From the NCBI RefSeq assembly GCF_943734655.1, contig NC_071355.1, forward strand, positions 193,513,939 to 193,577,938: 64,000 bases of DNA, read 5' to 3'. This document shows positions 31,965 through 42,168 of the stretch, one piece after another; position 1 is the first letter of the stretch, and each line of letters begins with the position of its first letter. A program made the translations under genes and the position numbers. Source of the DNA: Sabethes cyaneus. Its lineage: Eukaryota; Arthropoda; Insecta; Diptera; Culicidae. Under the pieces are notes generated by a model. The model searched no databases. It was not told where the DNA came from and saw only the letters and a program-made list of their open reading frames with translations.

Positions 31965-32397
31965 ACACGCTATGTCCGAAGGTACTTATTATTTAACCGG
32001 CATGCACCACAGATTTCTCTTCACAGGATGTTAGTATTAGTCAAAACAATTAATTCAATGAAGGTCTTAAAATATTTTATCTTAGGTTTTTTGCAAAATT
32101 CAATTTTTAAGGTAATTTAGGGGTCACCCCCTCTCTAGTGATCATATCCGTTGTATTCCACCACCTCCGATTTCAACCAAATTTGGGATAATTGCTCATT
32201 TCGACCCCACATTCATTTTCTCAAAGTTTTGTACGGATTGATCAATCCCCCTTGCAGTGACGCTTCTCCATTTTTCTCAGATTTTCGAAAATACTCATTT
32301 TTCACTGCATGTCACTGCAAGGGGGATTGTGAATCCTGTGAAGAGAAATCTGAAGTGTATGTAAATTAAATAATAAGTACCTTCGGACATAGCGTGT
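31965..32397. mobile_element. Fold-back element, ~62-bp arms
   Basis: The left arm acacgctatgtccgaaggta, cttattattta and cagatttctcttcacagga is matched by the complement on the right (tcctgtgaagagaaatctg, taaataataagtaccttcgg, acatagcgtgt). About 300 bp lie between. No coding capacity. Confidence 0.7.
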
Positions 32398-32639
32398 GCT
32401 AGCGTCACCACCACTATAGCACAGAGACTATAGTTTCCCAACTAAATGACTCTTTTGATTTGCACACTGATAACCTTTGGCTCCTCAGGCGCTAGTATAT
32501 ATAAGCGTGACAATAGCGCCAGAAGCTAGTTGTTGTGAGTTTATTGTAGAATTTTATGCGTCTTTAGCGACAAAATCTCTATAGTTTCTCAACTAATTTG
32601 ACATAAGTTTTATCCTAGTGGGGATCTTTTGCTTGAATG

Positions 32640-33390
32640 TCTATTCTCTGTGTCTAAACATTGCTTCCTTGCCGACCTGGGCGTTCATATCCCCGATGAC
32701 GATCTTGATGTCCCGTGGTGAGCAGCTCTCGTACGTTGCCTAGAGGTGCGCATAGAGCGCTTCCTTCTCGTCGTCGGGTCTACCTTCGTGTGGACAATAC
32801 ATGTTTATGATCCTCCATTTTGCCCATCACTGCGAAGCCCGTTCCCAGCTCGTTGGTCGCTCCGACGCTCTGGTAAAATTGCACGTTGCCGCCACGGACC
32901 CTGCATACCTTTTCGCCTTTGCGACAGTCCTGCAGTGCCACGATGCTAAAATATCGGGGTTCTAACTGATCGAGTAGCACTCTGTCGCCACCGAACGAAA
33001 TTTAGCGATCTGCAGTTCCAGTTGCAGTACCAAGATTCCATTGCATGTCCTTATTTCGTCGCCTTTGTCTATGCCGAATGTTCTGAGTACAATTTTCTTG
33101 ACTCTTAGTTTTTTAGATTTAGACACTACTAGACGGTACTAAGGCCTACGCTACCAAGTCTCGTGATGGGGTTGCCATCTTAAAGTGTCGAGACAACACT
33201 GTGCCTCCTTCCCTGTTGGTATACGACCTCTGTTTCTACCGGGGTTGGTTACCGGATCTCCGCTGAGGTAGCTCATATTTCGGCTGGTATCACGTGGACG
33301 TAGGGATAGGAGGCTAAGCACAACTATGGGATCTGTTTTGCGCTTTATCCAACCATTTACCATCTTTTACCATTTACCTTATGCGTTCAT
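32640..33390 (-). pseudogene. LINE copy 3: 5' leader and endonuclease N-terminus
   Basis: The minus strand reads LLDQLEPRYFSIVALQDC, GNVQFYQSVGATNELGTGF and then GRPDDEKEALYAHL-like and RDIKIVIGDMNAQ in other frames, the start of the same APE endonuclease as at 8258-8665. The 5' leader (33010-33390) matches 8700-9015 with words such as accggggttggttac and agtctcgtgatggggttgcc. It is truncated after the GDMNAQ motif. It lies within the hAT-like element. Confidence 0.65.
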
Positions 33391-33514
33391 AAGATTATAA
33401 AAACCTATTATACCAAGCTAACAAAACTACTAACCCATTTGAAACCTGACGAACGCACTATGCGCTAGCTAGTTCGCGGTTAGCTGATTAGCAGTGCCCA
33501 CCTCTGTAATCTTG

Positions 33515-33825
33515 CATCAATTTCGAATACATCAATTATTGCACACGAATATCAATAATAATTTATATGTATTATTTATTAACCAAGCTTTGCAATGAAT
33601 GCACTCTCATCATTTCTTTATGTATGTATTGGTTTATTAAGCAACTACTTTACTACTTTTGTTTTTTTATTCTTACACATCTTTAGTAGTTGGTACGTCT
33701 TTCTATTTTCAGGGAGCAGAATAAGATGTTGTATCCTTGGTCTATTGCAGCCTGACCTTGGTTATTACCACAAATTTTGCCCCGGAATTGTTTGGAATTG
33801 ATCATTGGCGGAATTTGCGCTCATT
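33515..33825. other. No gene recognised
   Basis: AT-rich DNA between the hAT-like element and a LINE fragment. A 68-codon frame (33595-33801, plus) is hydrophobic but has no family features. Confidence 0.3.
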
Positions 33826-34005
33826 TCTAGGGTCAGCAGCAGTCGAACCGATCGCCCTTTTTGTAGATGGAACAAACCATTCCTTCCATCCAGTCCTCTG
33901 GTAGCTTCTACTTCTCAAAAATCTTGGAATTTATCCAATCTATAGCCATTGCCAGCGTTTCTCCATGTTTATACGACACTACCGGTAGGTGGTCCTCATG
34001 TTCAT
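33826..34005 (-). pseudogene. LINE fragment: start of RT domain
   Basis: The minus strand of cgatcgccctttttgtagat and ggaacaaaccattccttcca encodes the family motif WMEGMVCSIYKKGDR, found at the start of the RT domain. The same stretch is seen at 6075-6140, 15510-15560 and 61920-61960. Broken on both sides. Confidence 0.5.
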
Positions 34006-34784
34006 GAGCATTATTCATTGGGGTGAAAACGACCCAAGTTTTGAGCTGGCTCTCATTCATCCATTTTCAATCCGAATTTTGTTTTCTTTGCCTCGTTTAA
34101 AATATATGACCCAAAACTGGCGTCTAAAGTAAGTTGGGGAATATTTTGTTGATGTTGACTAATGGCGACTTCAGCGTCGATCCCGGAACAAATGATGAAA
34201 TGAGACTGATGTACAATAGGAACATTTTGGAGTCGTATAATATACGGTTCCCGAGTTTGGGATGATTTTAGGCTACATAAGTTATTTAATTTATTAATTT
34301 ATTAATGAATCGTAAAACAACTGCTTGTTTCCAGGCATGATGGGGGGAGGGAGTTTAATCATTTCTTACGTAAGATTTTCATGCACGAAAAAATAATGAA
34401 ATCACATCACATTTTTTAATAGCAACTCATACTCATACTTGTTGCAAAAATTATTAAATTGATAAGTTAAGTTGTGAAGTGACGAAATCCTCCATGCTGC
34501 AAGGAAATGCTTATAGCAACCTGCTGAGTATTTTAGCCTGGCCCTCTCAGGGAAAAGGCAGTCAGCCTACATGTTGCAGAGCCATCTGATATCTTCGGTT
34601 TACGCTATCATTCCAACATATTTTGTTGCAATTGCTTATCCCATTCCCGCACGGCAGCCGCAAAATCACGTCACGAGAAACATTTTTGTTTACAAGTAGC
34701 TTATTCAACTAATGTATAGCATCTGACTACCAGTGCTACCAGTATAGTAAACAAAGACGTAGTCCTACGTCAAAAAGTATTGCC

Positions 34785-35455
34785 TCCTAAACCCCCCACA
34801 GGACAAATTTGTTTCCATTTGCTTGATTAGTTCTCAAGTTAAGAGCACAGACAAACAGACATAACACTCGTTTTCCATTCTTCGTACCGATTAAACCGTC
34901 ATTTCAAATTTAGGTTAATTGGGAATGTCTCCGTTTTGGTCAAATTGGTGCTTTTTGACGAAAGAAGTGGAATTCCCCATAAAAAATACTTGCTACTTCG
35001 ATGGATACCCATGTTGCTATTTGATATTTGGGAATGTCGATCATAGATGGTGCTAGTGTTCAGGCTAAATGTTAGGTACGATAATTATTGTTGATTTTTC
35101 TTATAAGAGTTATGTCTGTGTTAAGAGGAAATTTGTATTTTATTAGTATGGGAGCCCCCTCTTAAAAAGATGAGGGGTCTCAATTCACCATAGAAAAATT
35201 TCTTGCCTCCAAAACCCCGCACATGTCATAGTTGGATCCATTTGCTTGATAAGTTCTCTAGTTATGCAAAAATTTGTGTTTCATTTGTATGAGAGCACCC
35301 CGTATTAGGAGAGATACGGTTCTCTAATTATCATAAGAACCTTTCTTGGCCCCAAGAACCCCTAAATGCAAATTTTCACGCCGAACGGCTTAGTAGTTTC
35401 CGAGTATATAAGGAACATACGAACAGACAGACAGATAGACAGAAATCCCGGTTCG
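34785..35455 (-). repeat. Minus-oriented copy of the 31-kb repeat family
   Basis: Words such as ccatttgcttgattagttct, ggagccccctctta, caattcaccatagaaaaatt, aatgcaaattttcacgccg and ttccgagtatataaggaaca are complements of units at 31035-31905. The copy is interrupted by a MITE at 34853-35112. Confidence 0.6.
34853..35112. mobile_element. MITE with TIR around agacataac
   Basis: The left end acagacataacactcg and the complement of the right end (aacacagacataactc) form short inverted repeats. The element splits a copy of the repeat family that is continuous elsewhere. The target duplication is unclear. Confidence 0.5.
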
Positions 35456-35481
35456 GTTTCATTCAGTAGTTTAGTAGTTAT

Positions 35482-35699
35482 TATTGTCAATTGCAAGGAA
35501 AATTGTACCATCCAAAGTGCGATATCGCTCATAAAAGTGCTATTTTAGCTTAAATCGTTTCGGTGTCTTCGGCGCACTTTTTCGTTATCTTCCAAGCAAT
35601 AAGTGCGCCTAAGAGACTGAAACGATTTAAGCTAAAATAGCACTTTTATGAGCGATTGCGCACTGATTAATTGGACAATTTTCCTTGCAATTGACAATA
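35482..35699. mobile_element. Fold-back MITE, ~90-bp arms
   Basis: The left arm tattgtcaattgcaaggaaa, agtgcgatatcgctcataaa and agtgctattttagcttaaat and the complementary right arm are nearly identical. The loop near 35570-35605 contains cgcactttttcgttatcttc. Termini are tattgtc/gacaata. No coding capacity. Confidence 0.8.
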
Positions 35700-35999
35700 T
35701 CATTTGAAAGATTCATTAAAACGTTACACTTCTATTTTCGTTTTCACAAATTGCTACCCAGTATATGTAAACAAAGACGTAGTCCTACGTCAAAAATGTC
35801 ACCCGAAACAGTTACCGGATGTTCCGAAACCGACGCTGAAGTGGCCATTAGTCAACAAAATATTCCTCAACTTACTTTAGGTGCCAGTTTTGGGTCATAT
35901 CTTTGGAACGAGATAAAGAAAACGAAATTCGGATTGAAAATGGTAGAATGAGGGCAAACTCAAAACTTAAGTTCAAATAATGTGAAACTTTTTCCGATG

Positions 36000-36640
36000 T
36001 TCGTAATGCATTACATTAATTTACAAATTAATTACAAATAAATATTCATAATAATACATCATACTAAATTAGATATTTTAATTGAAATAACATATTCGAA
36101 ATGAGTTTCTAACCATTCCTCTCAATAAAATGAGTAGCTTCCACTCATTAATCTAGTTAATTAAACTGAGTAGAAACTACTCTGTTTTGACAAAATGCCC
36201 GGTTACTCAAAAATGAGTAGTTTCCACCCATTTATCCAAGTAAATAAAACTGAGTAAAAACTACTCATTTTGGAGAAAATGTATGGCTACTCATTTTTGA
36301 GTGACAGCACCTTTACTCATTTTTGCGTACCCACGGTTTTTCCTAAACTGAGTAGTTCTTTACTCAATTTTGAGTAACCGAGGTTGAGCGTGTGGACTTA
36401 GAACGTGGGTTAACATGTTAAAAGTGAATATTGCTTAAGGCCTTAAGGGCAAGTCAGAAAAGCACAAAAACTGCCATTCCGAATAGTTTGGAGGGCGACA
36501 CTACTGGATAATACGCTTTCAAAACGTTTAACTTCAATTTATGCATATCGCGTTCGCCTAACAAAAAGTAAACAAACCACGAGTGGATGTCAAATGGGTG
36601 AATTGCGTTCATTCCGGTTCATTCGTGACGTCACCTTGCA
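36000..36640. other. ACTCA-rich right part of composite, then unassigned DNA
   Basis: 36110-36392 is the right terminal region of the composite element, with many actca/tgagt words. 36393-36640 is unassigned and contains a TGACGTCA motif at 36626-36633. Confidence 0.35.
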
Positions 36641-36644
36641 GAAC

Positions 36645-36816
36645 CTTATATACAGAGTGGCGACAATGTCAAAATTGGAATGATAATTATCTGTCAGTGT
36701 CATTCCAATAGAGCAGACAACCTATCCAACGCGTATGCAGGAAAGAGAAAGAAAAACCTATAAGATAAACCGCATTGCATACATTTGGGATGACTTGGCG
36801 CCACTCTATATATAGT
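36645..36816. mobile_element. Small MITE with tatatagagtggcg ends
   Basis: The left ttatatacagagtggcg and the complement of the right end (tatatatagagtggcgcc) form inverted termini; about 170 bp in total. The middle contains aggaaagagaaagaaaaacc. No TSD could be fixed. Confidence 0.6.
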
Positions 36817-37151
36817 CACTCTAGTAGACACTTTTAGTGCTCGAGTTGACTTCTTCTATGGATTATTTGAAACTGGCATTACAGAATACCCAGTAACATT
36901 TGATTAAACTAACAAAAATATCAACTTATGTTGCAAATTACTTTATTTTTCATATTTTCCGAAAACAAATTGGATTCTCCATTTTCCTTCAATAGACCCT
37001 TTGGGGTTTACAATAGGATAACCACCGGGTCCATTATAGGAATTCATGTTTGTTTCTTAGGGACAGGGTCCACTAATGGTGAGAATTTTTGCGTTGGCAA
37101 CCTTATATTGGACCCTCGCTTGTTGAAAAAGTCTCCCCATCGACATCTCTA

Positions 37152-37366
37152 TCCAGCTTTTTACGAGCCATAATGGCGGACGTGTTCGTAATATTTGAAC
37201 AGCATTTTTGACATTTCCCCAATACATCGCACGTTTTCTTTCCGCGCGTTCACGGTAAAACTAAAGGAATGTAGGGAAAGAAAACGTGCGATGTATTGAG
37301 GAAATGTCAAAAATGCTGTTCAAATATTACGAACCCGTCCGCCATTATGGCTCGTAAAAAGCTGGA
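37152..37366. mobile_element. TA-flanked fold-back MITE, 215 bp
   Basis: Arms starting tccagctttttacgagccat, aatggcggac and the complementary right arm are close to identical for about 90 bp. TA precedes and follows. The loop lies around 37250-37270. The minus-strand frame at 37307-37510 partly reads through the right arm. Confidence 0.8.
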
Positions 37367-37918
37367 TATCGAGCTGCAGTGAACGTCAGCGACAGCATGT
37401 CCTGGGCTCAAAATTTGACAGCGGGCCCAAATCAGACTACTGGCAGTTGAGTGAAACGCAGTGCTGACATGCTCATTTTCGCACACACAAGATGTTGGCA
37501 GCGAAAACATGGTTGCCTGCCGATGGGGTGGAAAAAGTCAAAATTACGGCGTAAGTAAACGAATGCAACTAAATGTTATAAACTAAAATGTGTAACATGT
37601 TTAGTTCTTCCTGTTCTTTGTTATTTAACCTCAGAAATAAGAAGTACAAACTAATAAACGTTTAAATTGTACCCGAGGGTGCACTATAGGGAGAGGGTCC
37701 ACTATTGGTAAATATTCCCTAGTTGGCAATTGCAACTTGCAAGCAGCGCAGCGAATATTTCATTCTCCTATCGGGTTTCTATCATAATCGTTGAGAAAAC
37801 AGAATGTTATACAAAATAAACACGCTAGGGCAGTACAAGCAAATCGTATTTATGTGCATTGTCTGCATAAGCAAATTATGGCATGTTAAGAATGGCACTT
37901 GCACGATTTTTAATTGAA

Positions 37919-38060
37919 GATAGAATTAACAAAAGGGCGAATGTCGCAAGCGTAAACAAACCGAGTGAGGGTTGATTTTCCTATGCTGGTCCAGCAAAAA
38001 ATAACTCTCACCCGTTTTGTTTACATTTGCGACATTCGCCCTTTTGTTAATTCTATCTAG
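37919..38060. mobile_element. 142-bp MITE, family B, copy 2 (inverted)
   Basis: This is almost identical to the reverse complement of 29195-29336. It interrupts repeat family R2: copy 2 of R2 at about 40018 reads taatttgcacgtcgtgc without it. The flanks show an imperfect duplication of the target (aattg). Confidence 0.8.
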
Positions 38061-38178
38061 AATTGGCACGTCGTGCAAATCAGCGGGGTTCAAATTAAAG
38101 TGTTCAGATTAAAAACGGTCAAAACGTGTCTGTCACACGGGGCAAATCACTTTAAATATACTAAATATATTTATTACA

Positions 38179-39204
38179 TCCCAAGTAACAATTTCTGGCT
38201 GATCAAACGCTTTTATAGCTGATTTTATTCAACCTGTGACTGAATTGTGGTTTAGGTTTAGAAATAAAAACCTTTTTTCAGCCCCTAAACATCTAAATCT
38301 GGTGATTTTATCAAGCTTCAGACTTGTTAAAAGCCGCTTTCGAAGCTGCGATGAAGCTTAATAGAGTTTTTTGCGCGCTTTTAAATAGTCAATTTGCGCA
38401 ATGCTGTCAATTCTATTTTTAGAACGAGAAATAGTTTTGCAGCATGCTCTTCCAGCCGCTTAATCAACGATTCATCAACCTTTATGCAGCCAAAAAAAAA
38501 TCTATTTTTAAATTTAAAAAAATGGAACGCGTCATTTTTTTATTTTGCCGTGCACATTGTCGAGCGCGATATTTTTAATTTCGAATAACTTTAATTCGTA
38601 TAAGTAAGCTAACTAATTAAAAATGCATGCCTTTTTTTCCGGGAATTGAACCCGCTATCTTTTGATCCATAAGCACTCACCGTATGATCCGCCCCATTTG
38701 CATCTGCAGAACAGACAGTGAAAATATCTTTACACCTGAAGCCTAGCCCGCCTAGCGTGAAGCAGTCGATAATGTCGATAACTGACAAACTTTTGCTGTC
38801 AGCCGAATTGCGAAATTCTATGATCTGACAGTATGTGTGCTGTGAGCCGAAAGAAAACTTGGTAGAAGTTTATAAAGCCACTTTAACACCCTTAAGCAGC
38901 CTTCAAGTAGTTTGAAAGCTGCGAGTCTAATGAAAGCTCCCACTCTACACTTTAACACCTTTAAGTAGCCGTAAAACGGTTTGATGTTTATGGCTGTTTA
39001 GAAGCAGATTGTTTAGCAAAAAAAATCCGCTATTAAGCTTTTTTATCAGCTTTTGGGAGAGAACTGGTTTGAAAAACTTAAAGTAGCTTGCACATCGCTT
39101 ATTTAAACACCATTTGAGCGCTTACTTTATGCAGCTTTGATCGCTTTAAACCAACCCGTAAACAGCCATTGCTCTTGCAATTCAGCTATCATTGTTACTT
39201 GGGA
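38179..39204. mobile_element. TIR element tcccaagtaacaat, 1.03 kb
   Basis: The termini tcccaagtaacaat and its exact complement attgttacttggga frame the element, which otherwise has diverged subterminal repeats of agctttt/aaaagct words. A minus-strand tRNA-like segment with B box ggttcaattcc is at about 38637-38698. It is related at the ends to 23974-25779. No transposase is seen. Confidence 0.7.
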
Positions 39205-39209
39205 TATTA

Positions 39210-39830
39210 CATATTGTGCTTTGCAGCTGTACCTGGATTAATCCAGATTATTTTCTCTAATGCCAATGTATATGACAAAACAAAACAGCAATATTGCAGT
39301 TGTTACTCTTTCTCTTTCCCACTCTCAGCATTCTCATTGTCGCACTTTTTGTGCCAGTCGCACTTTTAGACTGCGGTGTCCAGTAAGGTGCAAAATGCGA
39401 GATATTTTAAATCGGATGTTAAATGTAGGTTAACCAACGTATTTTGGATCCCATCAGCAGCTGTACATAATTTGGACACTTAAAGCAAAATCAAATGGAA
39501 TAATGGAAAAATCATAATGAAAATTATGTATAGATGCTGAAGGGGTCCAAAATAGGTTGGTTACCTTATTTACCCGTATTAAATATTTTACGAAAGTTTC
39601 CACCTTCTTCTACACGATCTTGAAGCTGTCAAACCCCATAACCAGTATAATAGCGAATTCATAAATTAACCTCGGTTCGTACTTACTCGAACCCAAAATT
39701 TATGAACGATACGGGGCAGTGCACGGGGGCGGAGTTAGTTTTTAATTTGAACAACTGGCAACCCTAAATATGCTCGAAATTGTATGAAATGGCCGCCCTG
39801 CTCTTTGTTATTGTTTTGGTGGCTTGATTC
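39210..39830. other. No gene recognised
   Basis: Unassigned DNA between two elements; a 66-codon frame at 39169-39369 crosses the border of the element and is not a gene. An acgtattttggatcccat…ggtccaaaataggttg pair near 39438-39560 suggests a small inverted repeat with a taaccaacc word. Confidence 0.3.
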
Positions 39831-40147
39831 AGTTGATAATTCTAATTGCAAGCAGCGAATATATCATTTTCCGCTCGGATTTTTATCTTAATCGTTAGGA
39901 AAGCGCAATGTGAAACAGAATAATCACGCTAGATCAGTACAAACAAATCCTGTTTATGTGCATTGTCTGCATAAGCAAATGATGTCATGTTGAGAATGAC
40001 ATTTGAACCATTTTTAATTTGCACGTCGTGCAAACCAGCGGGATGCAAATTAAAAAGTGTTCAAATTAAAAACGGTCAAACGAACGGGGGTCCACGGTAT
40101 ATTTATTCGCGACAGATGCGTATTTCGCCTACGACTTGCCGCCTGCA

Positions 40148-40510
40148 GGCCCGCGCAGAATAAGTACTTTATGGTAGCGGTTGCGTAGATTTTTGGCAGA
40201 TTATCTGTCAAATTGTATATGGGTGAACCAGAGCTGCCATAAATACAGATATTTGTGCATGCATAAATTTGGGAACCTACCGTTTTCTCCGAAGTATTTA
40301 ATTTTCTCGATCTAATCTTTTAAATAACATAAATAGTTTATGGACTACTTTAAAATTCAGGAACATTAGTAGAGCCAGAAATCACAGCAACTGAAATAAT
40401 TAATGGGTCCCAAATTTATGTATGCACAAATATCTGTATTTGTGGCAGCTCTGGGGTGAACCGTCAGATTAACGCAAACGCAACCGCAAAGTACAAATTC
40501 TGCGCGGGCC
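40148..40510. mobile_element. Outer fold-back element with ggcccgcgcagaa ends
   Basis: The left ggcccgcgcagaa and right ttctgcgcgggcc are exact 13-bp inverted termini; gtacttt and cggttgcg words inside pair with gcaaccgcaaagtac. Subtracting the nested element at 40229-40453 leaves about 130 bp. Confidence 0.7.
40229..40453. mobile_element. hAT-type MITE, 225 bp, perfect 8-bp TSD
   Basis: Arms cagagctgccataaatacag, atatttgtgcatgcataaat and their complement span about 48 bp each with few mismatches. A perfect 8-bp duplication, gggtgaac, flanks the element (40221-40228 and 40454-40461), and the ends start CAG, as in hAT elements. It sits inside the fold-back element 40148-40510. Confidence 0.85.
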
Positions 40511-41081
40511 TTGCGACAGTCTCTGTTTTCGAATTTCGTGTACATTCCATTACCACGAATGTGTGAAATAAATATAGCGCTGGCAACATTTTCATCCTTC
40601 AAAATTTTATAGCAAACCGAACTGTAACTGTCAATCATACGTCATTTTATTACCGCAATCCGTTTGAATCGAGGACAACCCTGCATTTCGGCGATGTGCT
40701 CTCACACCAGTGCACTTATGGTAAGTGGTGCTGTTATTAGCCATTTGTTGTAATGCACATCAATGTCTAATATAATATATCGTATTTTTTGATTATAAAC
40801 CAAGATTTATGAGCTAAATATTTCGTAAAATAACGTCCATTTAGAATCACCAACATGTAGTTTAGCTCGCAAAATCGGGTTCACTACCTTACTATTGAAA
40901 CTGCTACCTTACGTTCAACTGTGTGCGAGAGTGTAGGACTTTATTCGCGCCGTTTATTTCTGTGCGAACGGCACACACTGTGGAAAGTTTCGTTTTGACG
41001 TCGTTTCCGTATACGCCATTTGAATGTATGTGTATTGCCCATAATCGTACAAACGTCCCATATTGCAGGTACGGTACCGTC

Positions 41082-41956
41082 AGTGTTGGTACAAGGTCGA
41101 GAATATGGTCAGCAAAACGAATCCCACACACAGCCATCTGCAGGCAGCAGCAGCAGCGTAATGCGATTGAATGATGAACAGCGATGAACGGACATAAAAA
41201 ATGTTATAACGAAGTTGCGGGGTCTCTCTGTTTTATAGTAAAAGTGCGAAGTGTTATATATGTCAGAGCTAAACTGCCAGGTTGAAAATATATTTTTTGT
41301 GAAAAGGATTCGTCGTGAAGCGGATTTTAAACAATCGAAACGCGTTACCACGGTAATCGAGGATCTAAAGTTCCCGTCGGGCTCGCGAATTCCTTGAAAT
41401 AAACGTGAACGAACGGACAGTTGCGGGTCGTGTTGGAAAAATCAGTGCTTTTTTCTGCTTGCTTCCACAGTGAATTTGCACCCTTTGCAATTCGACGTAC
41501 GCTTAAAGTGAAAACCGAGACTTTCCTGTCGTGGAAGGAAGTGTGATGTCGCGTGTGACGATGGAAAGTGTCTTTTCCCAGTAGGAAAATTTGTGCTAAT
41601 GTTTATTAAAACGGGTTGCATGCAGAATTTATTTTATTTGAAGCAGCACATTTAACGTTGGTAGTGAAAAGAAGAAAAAAACACCTACACTAAAGAAGAG
41701 TACGCAGTAGACAGTGCTTTGAAAAAAATATCAAATTGTTAAATATTACTAAAACAGTAATCAAACTAGCAAACATCGCATTGGTAAAATATTGGAATTC
41801 TACTGGCAGAATGCCTAAATCTGTTCTGGATTGGATTATTGCGTAAAACTATGACAGGTAATATAATTAAACTTCCATTGCTTAAGTGGTGTAATAATAA
41901 ATTATCTTCTCTTTCAGCAAGTAACGAATCGTTTTTTCCGGAGAAGTTTATTTCAG
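41082..41956 (+). CDS. 5' end of an unidentified plus-strand gene (two exons)
   Basis: A region from about 41.08 kb has the look of a long 5' leader: lower AT, no repeats, and an initiator-like TCAGTG (41080-41085). It ends at donor CAG|GTAATA after 41857. The last seven leader-exon bases are ATGACAG. After a 60-bp intron with a good acceptor (tctctttcag), a 39-nt exon (41918-41956) continues the frame and ends at TTCAG|GTTAGT. Joined, they read MTASNESFFPEKFIS with one base left over (phase 1). The remaining exons are not identified in the window; they may lie far downstream. I do not recognise the protein. The gene call rests on splice consensus and frame continuity only. Confidence 0.4.
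41811..41846 (+). promoter_or_regulatory. Upstream ORF of 11 codons
   Basis: An ATG at 41811 opens MPKSVLDWIIA and stops with TAA at 41844-41846, four bases before the proposed main ATG (41851). Such a close uORF would be expected to affect initiation on that transcript. Several other ATGs lie further up in the leader. Confidence 0.35.
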
Positions 41957-42168
41957 GTTAGTACAAAGTAGGAAAATTTGTTTTATTATCTTGCTCGAAA
42001 TAAGTCTTAAATTTTGTATTCTTTGTATCCTCTTTCTTTACATGCCTGCAATGCCCTGTAATCATCTTGTACCTACTAGATTAAGCTATATATTTTTAAT
42101 TAATAATTCCTCGTCTGCACTGGTAGCATACACATGGCCAGCAAACTTTTCTGCTTTGGCAATACCTA

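Larger units (their letters stand above)
30073..33506. mobile_element. hAT-like element, 3.4 kb, with nested repeats
   Basis: Inverted termini of about 50 bp start cagaggtgtgcaccgctaat on the left; the complement of the right end starts cagaggtgggcactgctaat. The two then share cagctaaccgcgaa and tagctan. An 8-bp duplication taattttg/taatcttg (30065-30072 and 33507-33514, one mismatch) and the CAG start fit the hAT superfamily. No hAT transposase is readable; the interior is taken up by LINE fragments, a repeat array and a fold-back element. Confidence 0.75.
34030..35975. repeat. Inverted repeat pair, ~150-bp arms, 1.6 kb apart
   Basis: 34030-34185 is the reverse complement of about 35810-35975. 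Matching pairs include ccattttcaatccgaatttt / aaattcggattgaaaatgg, cccaaaactggcg / gccagttttggg, and gttgactaatggc / gccattagtcaac. Between them lie a LINE-adjacent spacer, a minus copy of the 31-kb repeat, a MITE and a fold-back. The frame at 35685-35951 crosses the right arm and is probably part of the repeat, not a gene. Confidence 0.55.
29521..36392. mobile_element. Composite element with ACTCA-rich inverted ends (~6.9 kb)
   Basis: The left end (cacgcttagccagggctact, then cagtgactgag, gctgtcaaaaaatgagtaga) and the complement of the right end (cacgctcaacctcggttact, caaaattgagt, gctgtcactcaaaaatgagtag) are diverged inverted repeats of about 100 bp dominated by actca/tgagt words. A second block of the same words lies at 36110-36300. 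Between them is a hAT element and many other insertions. No target duplication was found, so treating it as one element is tentative. Confidence 0.45.
37725..40090. repeat. Repeat family R2: two direct copies
   Basis: Copy 1 (about 37725-38130) and copy 2 (about 39835-40090) share ttgcaagcagcg, tcttaatcgtt-like words, gtttatgtgcattgtctgca, taagcaaat, ttgcacgtcgtgcaaa and aaaaacggtcaaa. Copy 1 contains an extra 142-bp MITE (37919-38060). A fragment of the same family (ttgtatgaactggtcaccct, tattattttggtgg) lies at 29350-29420 and matches 39770-39830. Confidence 0.65.

Noticed and set aside
35685..35951. 88-codon plus-strand frame as a gene
   Set aside because: It spans the end of a fold-back element and the arm of an inverted repeat; no domain.
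41541..41600. ATGs further up in the 41-kb leader as the gene start
   Set aside because: Frames from them stop quickly; only the ATG at 41851 continues through the next exon.
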